A stretch of 64,000 bases of DNA, taken from the NCBI GenBank assembly GCA_963576475.1, contig OY754990.1:12765061-12829060 (forward strand), read 5' to 3'. A program made the position numbers and the translations under genes. Positions 1-10,788 of this stretch are shown here, in pieces (position 1 is the stretch's first letter; the number at the start of each line of letters is the position of its first letter). The stretch is from Molanna angustata (lineage: Eukaryota > Arthropoda > Insecta > Trichoptera > Molannidae). The notes beneath the pieces were generated by a model. That model ran no database searches. It had not been told where the DNA came from and saw only the letters and a list, made by a program, of their open reading frames with translations.

Positions 1-2
1 TC

Positions 3-3000
3 TCGCTGCCACCTGTTCCAGAATGATTGGGAAATCGACTTAATTAATTGGTAACGTGTAAGTCTAGAAACGTGCACGTCATCCATACGTTTTTCAGGAA
101 CGGCTACAAGAGGTTGACCTATTAAAAAATGGCCTGGAGTTAGTACATTCCACTCTGAGGCGTCCTCCGACAGTGACGTTAAAGGTCTTGAATTCATGAC
201 TGCCTCTACTTCCGCACAAACCGTCATGAACTCTTCTAAAGTTAATATCTGCTCTCCAATTACTCTCTTCAGTAAGGTTTTAGCCACCTTGATTCCGGCT
301 TCAAACAATCCTCCGCTGTTTGGGTAACTTGGAGCATTAAAATGCCAAGTGATACTACGCTGGCTGGCTTTGTTTGACAATACCTCCTGCACTGCTGAAC
401 TTGAGAGGTACTTATCAACTTCATTGAGATGTCTGCTACTCCCTACATAATTTGTGCCGCAATCTGATCGAATAAACGTCGGAAGTCCTCTACGGGATGA
501 GAACCTCGAGAAGGCTGCAAGAAATCCCTCAGTTGAGAGGTCCGACACAACTTCTAGATGGACTGCCTTCGTGGCCAGACAGACAAATATGCATAAGTAG
601 GCCTTAAAGGTTTTAGAGTTTCTTATTTTATTTGCTCGCATAGTAAAGGGACCACCATAATCTGTGGCGACTCGTTCGAAGACCCGACCGACTCGAACAC
701 GGTCCGATGGGAGGTCTGCCATCTGAGGGCACACCGACTTGGGGTTTACCTTAAAACACGTGACGCACTTATGAATACGACTACGTATTACACGTCGAGC
801 AGAAACAATCCAAAACTGCTGTTGTAAAATAGCATTCAGCGCATTGGGACCGATATGGAAATGTACCTTATGATAGTTGTCTACAATCAGATTAGTTAAG
901 TGAGAAGATTTAGGGAGAAGAATGGGAAATTTAGAATTATATGGAAGAGTAGAATGTCTCAGTCTCCCTCCAACTCGTATCATACCTTCGCTATCCAGGA
1001 AGGGAAATAATTTTTGCAAGTGTTTCACGGAGCAGGGACGGCCATTCCTCAACTTGGCTATCTGTTCAGAGAACGCAATTAATTGTTCCCATTTAATAAG
1101 TTTGAAGAGTGATAATTTTAACTCCTCTACAGAAAGAGGACCGGTACATTTTTTAAATTTGTGACGACAATTATTGATAAATCTTATGCAGTAAGCTGTA
1201 GTTCGTTGCAGTCGTTGCAAGGAACTAAATTTAATAACAAAAGACTCCTCCATGTCTGCACATAGAGCAATCACCTTGGTCTCACGGAGACCAGGGAGTT
1301 TGTGTGAGTCTAAAGACTCTCTCTTTTGGCACGGCCAAGTTTCGAAAGAGTCCTTTAGCCATGGTGGATGCCACCACAATTCATGATCCAATAATACGGA
1401 GGGATATGCACCCCTAGATGAAATGTCAGCGCAGTTTAATTTTGATGGTACATATCTCCATGTGATATGGGCCGTAGAACTTAAAATCTGGGAAACACGG
1501 TTTCCTTCGTAGATTTGTAGTAAGTGAGGCGGGGTTTGGAGCCACGACAGGCAAATAGTGGAGTCTGACCAACAAATTACATTATCAATTTTGATTCTAC
1601 CAAGGAATGACGAAACGCAAAAATTTATTAAACGTGTTAACAACAATGCAGCATTTAATTCTAGTCTAGGGATAGTCATCTTCGTGCGCACAGGGGCTAC
1701 CTTTGACTTAGCCGCCAAGAGGCTGACATTCACCTGACCCTCATTGTTCACGGTTCTAAGATACACGACTGCAGCATATCCACAGAGTGAACCATCGCAA
1801 AATTCATGTATGGATACTTCAGTTAAACCCTCGTGAAATGCTTGTCTTGGAATATTAAATCTCTCAATAACACTTAAATCAGCTACAAAATTCTTCCATT
1901 CTTTGACAATTTCTTGAGGCGGAATGTCATCCCAAGAAGTGTGCAACAACCATAATTTCTGAATGATTAATTTTGCCTTGAACGTTATAGGAGAGATCCA
2001 ACCCAATGGATCGAATATTCTTGCAATAGTAGATAAAATCGCTCTCTTGGTGCATTCATCTCCGGGCACATTCACTCGATACCTAAACACATCAGCTAAT
2101 GGATCCCACTGGATCCCTAAGACCTTAATGCAAGGAGACGAGTCTGCAACGTCGAAAGATCTTGGCACTTCACAATGATCAGCTGGTACATCTTCAAGCA
2201 ACTGGTTGCAATTCGATGACCATTTACGTAGCTCGAAACCTCCCATTTTTAGCAGTGAAATAAGTTCCTGCTTAAGTAGTACTGCATCCTGAAGTGTTGC
2301 AGCAGTGGTGATGATGTCATCAACAAATATTTGAGACTGTAAGACTTCCGAAGCCATAGGAAACTGAGACTCCCCAATCCTTGCGAGCTCACGGAGCACC
2401 CTCATGGAGGCATAAGGCGATGACGTCACGCCATATGTGACTGTGCACAAGGCGTAATGTCTAATAGGATCTGAAGGAGAGTCTCTCCAAAGAATCAACT
2501 GATATGGCTGATCCTTGGGATCAATCAGAATCTGACGGAACATCATTTTAATATCGCAAATTAAAGCTATTGGATGAATACGAAAGTTAAGTATGATGTC
2601 TGCAATATCGCGGTGTAATTTGGGGCCAGCATACAGACAGTCGTTGAGAGAAACTGAAGTAGATGTCTGTGCACTCGCATCAAATACTACCCTAATTTTT
2701 TTTGACTGATTTGTTGTTTTAAAAACGGCATGATGAGGTATATAATAATGCTTACCAGGTTGAGTCACACCCTTATAAAGAGTCATATGACCCAATGATA
2801 AATACTCATTCATAAAATTTGTATATTCGAATTTTAGGTTTTCATTTTGAGAAAATCGTTTTTCCAAATTTAAAAACCTACGCAGCGCGGCGTTGTAAGA
2901 ATTTCCCAGTTGAGGGTGAATTTTCTTAAATGGCAGTCTAGCCATGAACCTACCGTTAGGTATTCTTTGAAGAGTTTTCATGAAAAACTCCTCACATTGA

Positions 3001-4805
3001 TCATCTTCTGGGTTGCAAGGCATTACCTCAGGAAGATTTTCTGAGTGCCAAAAATTTTCAATTAATTTATCTAACGAAGTTTCTGAGTGGAAGGAATGTA
3101 TCGCAAGATTATTGCTCAACGTGCGATGAGATGAATCATCATATGGACCACTAATAACATAGCCAAAGATGGTTCCTAATGCCGTGGGTATGCCTTCTGA
3201 GAAATGAACTGACGAGCCATCCAAAAGACTTGCATACAAATCTGCTCCCAATAGAACGTCTATTTGAGCAGGTTCATAAAAATATTCATCAGCAAGGGAT
3301 AAATTTTTATATGCATTAAAAACCCTTTGAGGGACACGGGCTGATGGTATATTATTGGTTAGGCGATTTAGTACTAGGGCCGTAGTAGAAATTAATTCAC
3401 CACTGCGTTGTTTCATAGTAAGAAAAACTGAACCGCGAACCTGAGTAATATTTCCTCCCAGTGACGTCACTGGAACCTGAATTTTATTGCGCTTTAATGA
3501 TAGACGCTGAATGCAACTCTCCGTTATGAAGGAGGACATTGACCCACTATCTAGCAGACACCGTACAAGATGAAAGTTCCCAAATGAATCTTTAATAGGT
3601 ATGCGAGCTGTAGCAAGTATGACTTGCTTCGTTTGAGAAATTGTGCCTGAATGAATTTCGGCAGATGTAATTAACTTGTTTTGATCTGAAACTGTTTGAA
3701 CAATTTGTTTGTTTTCGAAATGTAGCAAAGTATTATGTTTATGTGACTGACACAATTTACATTTTCCGGAACTCTTGCAATTTTTAATATCGTGATTTTT
3801 CATACAAGAGAAACACAGTCGATTTTCCTTTACAAAATCACGACGTGTTTTAACGTCCTGCCTTTTAAATTGTTCGCATGCGAAAATTGCATGCGCTTGA
3901 CTCTTGCAGAAATGACATTTAATGTTATTAGAAGGTAGCACAGAATGGAATGTACTCTTGAGTGTTTTTCCCTTTGAAAATTGCACAGAAGTAACATCTA
4001 AGACATGACATTGATCTTCCAAAAATTGCAACAGTTTGGGAAATTTTGGCATCTCATTTTTGGGCAATGTTAATTCAAATCGGCAGCGTAAATCAGAATA
4101 CAATTTTCTTATTAATATATGAACCAAAATAAAGTCCCACTCATTAACATTGATATTCAAAGAAATTAACGCCTGCGAATTTTCCTTGACAATATTTAGA
4201 AAATTACGCAACTGTGATACATTTTCCACAGGCTTAACGGCGAGCAAATTCGATAAATGATTATCTGCAATTAACCTCACATTATTAAAACGTTCATTAA
4301 TAAGTTTATATGCCAGATCATAGTTTTCTTCACTTAAGGATAAGTGTTTTATCACACGTGAGGCATCATCCTTCAAGCAAGAGGACAGATAATGCATTTT
4401 TTGAATGCCATTTAACTGATTATTCGAGTGAATCAATGTATTGAATATCGAGATAAAATTGTTGAAATCTACATATGAACCATTATAGGTAGGCAACGGT
4501 ATATGTGGCAGACTGATATTTTGAATTCTACTGCTTTCATTATTTTTTGATACTTGCTTATCACTACATAATTCAAAATATATTTGTTTGATTTCATAAT
4601 AGTTTTCGATAAACTGATTATACCTATCACTATGTGTCTCAGAATCGAAATCAGACTTTGCCGCGGCTTCTATGAGAATATGATTCTCATAAAATTCGGA
4701 TTTGATATTCTCTAAGTCAGAATAACGCACTTTAAATTTTATTATGTTCGATAAACACTTTAAATTTAAAACTGCAAGTGAACACTTAACTGTTTTGTTC
4801 GTCAT
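3..4805 (-). CDS. BEL/Pao gag-pol polyprotein, partial (C-terminus beyond the left edge)
   Basis: I read this frame triplet by triplet from the ATG at 4805 to position 3 and found no stop in 1601 codons. The nearest upstream in-frame stop is at 4851-4853, and 4805 is the first ATG. Approximate order by residue: a DUF1759-type gag region (70-280); CCHC knuckles (CHFC near 297, CFSC near 330); an aspartic protease with LLDSGS (near 417); reverse transcriptase with FVDD (near 825) instead of the commoner YVDD/YMDD; an RNase H/A17 region (1000-1080); an H2C2 integrase zinc site (1313-1355); and an integrase core with D (ATDY, near 1382), D (SDCGTN, near 1450) and E (GGLFEAG, near 1498). A DUF5641-type tail is starting at the edge. 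The polyprotein would make virus-like particles, copy the element RNA and integrate the cDNA. Family assignment rests on domain order and motif recall. Confidence 0.92.
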   Translation of the reverse strand, partial: MTNKTVKCSLAVLNLKCLSNIIKFKVRYSDLENIKSEFYENHILIEAAAKSDFDSETHSDRYNQFIENYYEIKQIYFELCSDKQVSKNNESSRIQNISLPHIPLPTYNGSYVDFNNFISIFNTLIHSNNQLNGIQKMHYLSSCLKDDASRVIKHLSLSEENYDLAYKLINERFNNVRLIADNHLSNLLAVKPVENVSQLRNFLNIVKENSQALISLNINVNEWDFILVHILIRKLYSDLRCRFELTLPKNEMPKFPKLLQFLEDQCHVLDVTSVQFSKGKTLKSTFHSVLPSNNIKCHFCKSQAHAIFACEQFKRQDVKTRRDFVKENRLCFSCMKNHDIKNCKSSGKCKLCQSHKHNTLLHFENKQIVQTVSDQNKLITSAEIHSGTISQTKQVILATARIPIKDSFGNFHLVRCLLDSGSMSSFITESCIQRLSLKRNKIQVPVTSLGGNITQVRGSVFLTMKQRSGELISTTALVLNRLTNNIPSARVPQRVFNAYKNLSLADEYFYEPAQIDVLLGADLYASLLDGSSVHFSEGIPTALGTIFGYVISGPYDDSSHRTLSNNLAIHSFHSETSLDKLIENFWHSENLPEVMPCNPEDDQCEEFFMKTLQRIPNGRFMARLPFKKIHPQLGNSYNAALRRFLNLEKRFSQNENLKFEYTNFMNEYLSLGHMTLYKGVTQPGKHYYIPHHAVFKTTNQSKKIRVVFDASAQTSTSVSLNDCLYAGPKLHRDIADIILNFRIHPIALICDIKMMFRQILIDPKDQPYQLILWRDSPSDPIRHYALCTVTYGVTSSPYASMRVLRELARIGESQFPMASEVLQSQIFVDDIITTAATLQDAVLLKQELISLLKMGGFELRKWSSNCNQLLEDVPADHCEVPRSFDVADSSPCIKVLGIQWDPLADVFRYRVNVPGDECTKRAILSTIARIFDPLGWISPITFKAKLIIQKLWLLHTSWDDIPPQEIVKEWKNFVADLSVIERFNIPRQAFHEGLTEVSIHEFCDGSLCGYAAVVYLRTVNNEGQVNVSLLAAKSKVAPVRTKMTIPRLELNAALLLTRLINFCVSSFLGRIKIDNVICWSDSTICLSWLQTPPHLLQIYEGNRVSQILSSTAHITWRYVPSKLNCADISSRGAYPSVLLDHELWWHPPWLKDSFETWPCQKRESLDSHKLPGLRETKVIALCADMEESFVIKFSSLQRLQRTTAYCIRFINNCRHKFKKCTGPLSVEELKLSLFKLIKWEQLIAFSEQIAKLRNGRPCSVKHLQKLFPFLDSEGMIRVGGRLRHSTLPYNSKFPILLPKSSHLTNLIVDNYHKVHFHIGPNALNAILQQQFWIVSARRVIRSRIHKCVTCFKVNPKSVCPQMADLPSDRVRVGRVFERVATDYGGPFTMRANKIRNSKTFKAYLCIFVCLATKAVHLEVVSDLSTEGFLAAFSRFSSRRGLPTFIRSDCGTNYVGSSRHLNEVDKYLSSSAVQEVLSNKASQRSITWHFNAPSYPNSGGLFEAGIKVAKTLLKRVIGEQILTLEEFMTVCAEVEAVMNSRPLTSLSEDASEWNVLTPGHFLIGQPLVAVPEKRMDDVHVSRLTRYQLIKSISQSFWNRWQR

Positions 4806-5332
4806 TTTAAACACAGATAATATAACTCTACACAAGGAGTAAATAATACTTTACACTATACATACAATATAATAATATAATATACACTTATTATTGTTAT
4901 TTGTCAACATAAGATCGAGATATAGGTACCTAGATAATATTATACTGTACGGCTGTCAGTTCAGTAGTAAACAACGTGAAGTTAGTTACAGATATTTGAC
5001 CATAGAAAATAATTCACACTGCTCTGAACTAAGCAACTATTGCCGTTTCACAAATAAAATAATTATAAGAATAGCCACAAAAAAATAATAAATATAATTT
5101 TACCTACATAATTATGTAGTACACCGACCAAAACGAGGTTATTGTTTGCTATTGTCTTCAAATAATAAATTGATATTTCAGAATAATATTATGTATAATA
5201 CTATGTTGAAATATTACAAATATAACGAAATAACACAATTTACGTGTGTTTTGTCATACAAATACGATTTGATGACGTCCGATGTGGCTGGAATTTAGGA
5301 TAATAGGCTCGGAATGGACCATAGGATGGACA

Positions 5333-5350
5333 ATCCGGCTCGAAGGACCA
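5333..5350 (-). other. Candidate tRNA primer-binding site, BEL element 1
   Basis: Minus strand TGGTCCTTCGAGCCGGAT just inside the LTR. It begins with TGG, the complement of a tRNA CCA end. The second BEL element has TGGTCCTTCG at the matching place (37747-37762), which supports a shared primer. The tRNA is not identified. Confidence 0.6.
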
Positions 5351-5355
5351 AAAGA

Positions 5356-5669
5356 TGTTGCGTATAGAGAGAAGGGAAAATATTGCACCTACCTTGGCAG
5401 CCTTCTTCCTTCGTCTTGTGTAGTGTCTTCACGGAGGGCACTACACCAACCTCTATGACACAACACTGAATTACACTTTAAAACTTCCTCTGAACACGGT
5501 TCAGGAATTCAAAATAGCGCACGGCGCGTAGTTTCGATGATTGATGCGAAAAGGTAGAAAATATGTATATTTTCTCTTGAGTCGACTATATAACTTTCTG
5601 TCACAGTGCAATGCGTTCACACACGACGAGAGAGTATTGACGATTGTTTTTGTTCCTATGTAGGTAACA
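5356..5669 (-). repeat. 5' LTR of the left BEL/Pao element (314 bp)
   Basis: Read on the minus strand it starts TGTTACCTAC and ends ATACGCAACA, with 4-bp inverted ends. It holds a TATA-like box and, near its end, an AAG|GTAGGT sequence that could act as a splice donor. The boundaries are inferred from these ends and from the PBS-like site 5 bases inside. The partner LTR is outside the window. Confidence 0.75.
5586..5592 (-). promoter_or_regulatory. TATA-like box of the BEL LTR
   Basis: TATATAG on the minus strand, about 80 bases into the LTR, where an LTR core promoter is expected. No start site can be proven from sequence. Confidence 0.45.
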
Positions 5670-5876
5670 ATATTTCAGGGATCGGAAAAGGTTGGAAGTG
5701 TTGCCACATTTACCGAACACCTTTCGTCCAGTGAAAGAGAAGTAGCTGCCGTTTTCAGTCACAAGGTATATGAAAAAGAAGAAACCTTTAAAGAATCGGA
5801 AGTTAAAGAGTTTCAACAACTATTGGGGATCTCACTCAAGGATACCAAAGACCATCACAGTTCATCGGATGAATGA
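5664..5876 (+). other. Orphan open frame, possible exon fragment
   Basis: A frame without ATG is open from 5664 to the TGA at 5874-5876. It follows tatttcag, which resembles a splice acceptor (5671-5678), and would start with GSEKVGSVAT and end with HHSSSDE. The composition is acidic and helical and looks coding, but I cannot place it in a family. The BEL LTR abuts it at 5669, so the retrotransposon may have landed just before an exon. Chance is also possible. Confidence 0.25.
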
Positions 5877-6420
5877 ACAATTTGGAAATGCTAAGAATGC
5901 CGTGGATGACTGCCAGGGAGACTACCAGATCGTCCCTGGTCCATGACCAAGGAGTAAGCCAACGGATTTATCGATCTTCCCGTGGACTAAACCGCCTTCA
6001 AAACTACCTTCCTCAAAATATCAAAATTACTCTTACACAACAACTGATGTTACCTCTACTGGACTACGCAGACGTAGCTTACCTAGACGCTACTGAGGAT
6101 CAACTTGACAAACTTTAGAGACTGCAAATGTCTGCATAAGATATCTGAAAGCAGGAAGCAGTTGTAGTGACTCAAAATCCAAAAACAAAGAAAGTCCCAT
6201 GTTCTTTCCTTACTTTATCGGACACTTAATAATCCTCTCACACCCAAGTACCTCGAGGAGAAATTTGCCCGTCTTTCCTCTCGTGGTCTCGAAACCATAG
6301 TACACTATCAATACCAATACACCACACATACTCCTATACTTACTCGTTCACAATACACGCAGCCCGGCTGTGGAACCAATTACACAATGGTATAAGAGAA
6401 GCTCTTAGCTTCTTATTCTC
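5877..6420 (+). pseudogene. Non-LTR retrotransposon relic, end of reverse transcriptase ORF
   Basis: The frame at 5873-6118 encodes LTQQLMLPLLDYADVAYLDA, a typical C-terminal RT-region pattern of Jockey/CR1-like LINEs. A stop follows at 6116-6118. After frameshifts the similarity resumes near 6190-6400 (LSLLYRTLNNPLTPKYLEE, then a degenerate AARLWNQL-type end around 6355-6390). The relic is 5'-truncated and broken. Confidence 0.7.
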
Positions 6421-6641
6421 ATATCTTTAATTCCTTTATCCTTCTTCCCTTCACATCCCATCCTTTTCCTATTTTTGAACATTATCATTATTATTTTTAA
6501 TGTGTTTTTTTATATCAAATTTTGTATTACTATATTATTTCCATTTCTTTATTTTCTCGATGACAGCTCCTGTGGAAACATTGAATGTGCGTCTTTTTTA
6601 CATTATGTATGCATTATTTAATAAAAATATGACACTAAAGC

Positions 6642-6781
6642 TGATTGGTAACCGAAGGGGTTACCAATCAAAAGTAGTTATTTAGTTTAGCTGATTAGTA
6701 ACCAGATGGGTTACCAATCAAGCGTAGTTAGTAACCAAAGTGGTTACTATTAAATATATGTGGTAACCAGAGGGGTTACCA
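6642..6781. repeat. Cluster of four GGTAACC hairpins
   Basis: Four imperfectly repeated inverted repeats, each with a 5-nt loop: 6642-6670 (12-bp perfect stem TGATTGGTAACC), 6692-6720 (same stem, one mismatch), 6729-6749 (TAGTAACC/GGTTACTA) and 6761-6781 (TGGTAACC/GGTTACCA). They lie at one end of an LTR-like block. The core GTAACC/GGTTAC is constant and the flanking pair changes with base pairing kept in the third. Confidence 0.8.
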
Positions 6782-7372
6782 GTAAAGAGAGTTTACTATA
6801 TCCCAAGTGGATATGATTTGAAATAAGAACACAAAGACAGTGGTTTAGAGAGAAGAAGAAAGAATGGTCAAAAGTAACAATGAGTATATTGATCACAATT
6901 AATAGTTTGCTTAAGGGTAAATTTACAATTGATGAAATAACTTACAAAGGAACTTTCTCACGATGAGTAGGTATAACGAGCGAGTTAGCGGGTGTGTTCG
7001 AAGTGTCCGAATCTTCTCATGGTGAAGTACCATCGTGCTCGCGGGGTCGAGAGATGACCGGTGGTCGAGAGATGAAGTGTCGGCGAGACGGCGTGGTCGT
7101 AACGGCGGCGTGAAGTGACGAATCGAAGTGACGGAAATGAAGTGACGACGTGTAGAGGTGTAGACTCCCTTAAATAGTGCTGCGCTGGGGGTAGCAAGTT
7201 CAATGTCCTCGAACTTTCTAGACTTATTTATTTGAAGTGTCATACCCAGTTGAGGAGTATTGTCACTTGTTTGACGTTGCGGGCGATGAACTCGGCCTAG
7301 CGATAAACAAATGTACTTGCCGTCGCTAGGCGCGCGCTTGAAAGTAATTTCGAGATGTGGTCTGCCACAACA
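6782..7372 (-). repeat. Probable LTR-like block, possibly a solo LTR
   Basis: On the minus strand it begins TGTTGTGGCAGACC (at 7372), has a CACTATTTAAGG promoter-like motif near 7180, GC-richer sequence with no plausible protein, and a leader-like stretch with repeated CACTTC/GTCACTTC words (7060-7150). The 173-aa frame at 6923-7444 has no recognisable domain and I treat it as chance. The left end is uncertain (hairpin cluster 6642-6781) and I could not find a matching target duplication. Confidence 0.4.
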
Positions 7373-7444
7373 CTTACAAACGTACAAGGTCATACCAAGA
7401 GAAACCGATACCGATAGGGATGGGGCTATCGATAAACGTAACAC

Positions 7445-8700
7445 GATAACAGACCCGATATTTTTTTACAAAGTGTAAGAAACTAAACTACTGCCAGATA
7501 CTTTGTATACATTTATTAACTAATATTATATTTGATTACAAAATGGCGGTGGTCCATTGAGTGTTCCCACCTTGAAAAAATATATTTGAATGTTTTTGTT
7601 GTATTTGTCTTTGTTCAAAATATAATAAATATATATGCGATCAATATCATTACTTATTTGGTCACAACACTACAACTATCAAATTAAAACTGTCATCGAG
7701 AAAATAAAGAAATGGAAATAGTATAGTTACATGTAACACATGAGATCCAACTGTCGATGGCGATAGTATTCATAATTGACGAATACGTACTAAACTATAA
7801 ACACTTAAACACAAATTTATAAACATTTTAAGATATTTTGATTTATATATAAAACATGTAGGTATGTATGTCATATGTCAAGATAGGATAGTACGGAGGT
7901 CAGTCATTTTTTCCTACCCAGAATATGAAAACAGCATGATGTATGTTTGTAGATTAAGTAGGTATCAAACTATTGAGTGAGATATTGTGTAGTGTTTACT
8001 GCCTTACAAATTGTATGAACCAAAATCGTCACTTAATTCAATTTATATAAAAATCGTTAAAAAAAGTTTGAGATGTACTACTACAATGCACATATTTTTT
8101 ATGAAAAATTAAATTTTCTAGTTGTTTGAAAAACTCTGAAATTTAAAAAAAAAAAGTTGGAAAAGCCATGAAAAATACAGACCGTGCATTCAAATCTCGC
8201 GTATCTTGGGTTGATACTTTGTAGATGTGTTAAGAGAAATAAATTCTTTTGAATAAATCGACAGTTGGATTTTTTTTTTCTACATTGTAATGTTTCTTAG
8301 TTTTATTTGTAATAATTTTATTTTTACTTGCTACTGACGTATTTACTAGTGTGGTTGACTGATTGAAATTGCCCATGGGCAATAAATCTGCCACATTATG
8401 TGGAAATTAATGTGGAAAGAATTTTATTATTATTATCGTCGATAAAATCCATATCACACGCTCTTTTCTTACCGGCCTGAAGTGGTTGAAGTTAAAATAT
8501 ACTGATTTAACAGAATATGAAAATGCAGTAACCGAGATATCGTATGGTAGTTACGATATCGGACATCTCCGGAGACCTATCAATATTCTCCGTTGAATCA
8601 ATGATGGCCGCCTATTTATTCTGCATTCTTCATATAGGCTCGATCAGTGTTAAACCTCACACTGGTACATTGATTTGATATCATTTGTGTATATTATTAT
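7445..8700. other. AT-rich intergenic DNA, no gene seen
   Basis: No supportable ORF. A LINE-like 3' tail, gaaagaattttattattattatcgtcg, sits at about 8415-8443. The rest is AT-rich without repeats I can define. Confidence 0.5.
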
Positions 8701-8705
8701 TCTTT

Positions 8706-9255
8706 TTACTCCTCACTAACCCAAGGGGGGGGATATAGTGGGGAGTTATGATTTCGCAATTTTTAAGGGTATTTTTTTTTTGCAGATTATCAACTAGTAT
8801 CATGCTGAGATTGTATTCTGAAAGTTTCATCACAATGTATCTGTGTGTGTGTGCTATGTACGGCGTGTTCATTTTTTACTTTATCGATTATAGACTAAAG
8901 TACTCATTCGATTCTATTCAAATTTTGCAAATATGTATATCTAATACTCAATTAGATCCCATTAGATTTTGAACGATATATGAATAGTGCTTCTCAATTT
9001 TTTTAACTGTCAAATATTTCAAAGTGACCCCAAGCTCAGGAAACTTAAAATTTGAAATTTTTGTTTTCAATTTCGTAAAAAGACACATCACTTTCATAAA
9101 ATGGCATTGAAGAGTTATCAAGTTTTCATAATAAAATATTTAAATAAAAAATAATTTAAACTCATTTCATGAAAATGTTGGAAATTATCCATACAAAATT
9201 TGAATACTTTATAGAATGACTTGTTAGTGAGGAGTTTAGCGTTGGCCACAACCCA
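8706..9255 (+). repeat. Dispersed repeat with inverted ends CTCCTCACTAAC
   Basis: Begins near 8709 with ctcctcactaaccc and ends near 9219-9252 with gttagtgaggag tttagcgttggccacaaccca, so the ends are 12-bp inverted repeats. A second copy of the left part is at 23838-24060. The left end can also fold on itself (ctcc...ggag). Class unknown; a non-autonomous DNA element is the simplest reading. Confidence 0.5.
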
Positions 9256-9326
9256 CTCTTTTAATTATTATTCTGAAGCACAAGGCTTCCTTATTTTCAG
9301 AGAGAATTTTCAATTTTGCAATCATC

Positions 9327-10265
9327 TTTTTACTCTCCATACTATGGAATAGTGGAGAGTCATGATTTCACAATTTTTAAGCATATTTTTTTACATCAAT
9401 TTCTCAATGGGTATCATGTAGAAAGTGCACACTGTGAGTATCGTCGTGATGTGTTTGTATGTACGGCGTATGGATTATCCTTTTTTTGTCCTCTCTACAG
9501 CCCAGACTATAAGTCCGATCGAATTCATATTAACATCATATGTGTAAAGTGCATTGACCTAGAGCTGATTAGTTTTCCATAGATATCCGTTAATTTCTTC
9601 TCTATGATTTCATATGTCTAAATTTACAAAATGTTCTCACGGTCTGGAAAATTGAGGTATTTTTATACTGTTTGGAATTTTGATACAACAGAAATACACT
9701 CATCAAAAATGCATTCAAGGATTGTCAAAATTTAAAGAAAAAATTCTATGGTTTGCCATATCAATGTGAAATAAATTTCATATTTGTATGAAAAATATAT
9801 ATAACAGAAGTAAAATAGCTTCTGTAAGGGAAAATTGAGTGATCAACTTCATATTGATATTGTATGTGTCTCTATAGACAAGTGTATTTTTTACTATCCA
9901 CTTCTATCTTCCTCAAGGGGTAGGCAGTGATAACTGAACACCACATTCTTCTATCTTGACACAAACATCACCTCATCAACATTAGTACACTCTCTCATAC
10001 ATGCTCATCTTGCTGGTAATGCAATTTTACTTAAAATGTCTCAACAGGTATCATGTAGAAAATACATACTATGAGTTTCGTGACAATGTTTTTGTGTGTA
10101 GGGAAAATTGTGAAAACTTTTGTCCTCTGGGAATCTTATATTTGTGTAAGAATCTAATAGAAATGTACTTCATAAAAATGTGTTTAGAGATTGTCAACCT
10201 TTCAAGAAGAAAAAATGAACGTTGACTATGGTGTGGAGAGTTTAGTGTTGGCTACAACCCACTTA
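9327..10265 (+). repeat. Related dispersed repeat with CTCTCCAYACTATGG end
   Basis: The left end ctctccatactatggaatagtggagag is a hairpin. The right end (10228-10258) reads actatggtgtggagagtttagtgttggctacaaccca, matching the right end of the neighbouring repeat. The internal phrase gtatcatgtagaaa occurs twice (about 9412 and 10048). A copy of the left end is at 25457-25625. No protein seen. Confidence 0.45.
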
Positions 10266-10788
10266 TTTGTAAATGTCATATATTTATTTTTGTATTTTTT
10301 TCTCTAACAAATAACTAATAAATGTTTATATTAAAGCATTATTAAAATTATTATTGCATTATTATTTCTCTAATACACTCGACACCTCTGCAAGCTCTCT
10401 CAGTGCGTTTAAGACAGCTGTCTCCTATCTTTCCTAGTACTTTGATTTAATCAACTGTCTTATTTTAGTATTTTTTTTTTATGTACTAGTAAATTAATTA
10501 TGTATTATTTTTAATCAATACTAATAATCCTATTGAATAATGCATGGAGTTTTCACTGGTCCACTAATAAAGAAATGCAATATTGTCTGTTTTATAAATT
10601 GTGTACACTACATAAATCAATATCAACCATTTATTTACATCAAAATGGCATATATTTTTTTCAATTGCATTTACTATAAACTAAATTACATTTATCAAGA
10701 CTATGTCCCAAACACAAAGTCCTATCTAAATACTAACTATGTTTTCATTGTACAGTCGCTCACTTAAGTTAAAGAGATCACGTGGCTT

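Larger units (their letters stand above)
1..5669 (-). mobile_element. BEL/Pao LTR retrotransposon, left (3') part outside the window
   Basis: The visible part, in element order, is a 5' LTR (5669-5356), a primer-binding-like site, a ~530-bp leader, and one long gag-pol frame that runs off the left edge without a stop. The LTR begins TGTTACC and ends CAACA, so it has TGTT/AACA inverted ends. The 3' LTR and the second target duplication are not visible. Bases 5670-5674 (atatt) would be the duplication if the boundary is right. The open frame suggests a recent, possibly active copy. Confidence 0.93.

Noticed and set aside
6923..7444. 173-codon minus-strand frame
   Set aside because: It covers an LTR-like block with a promoter motif, and the residues show no domain; low stop density from GC-rich sequence explains it.
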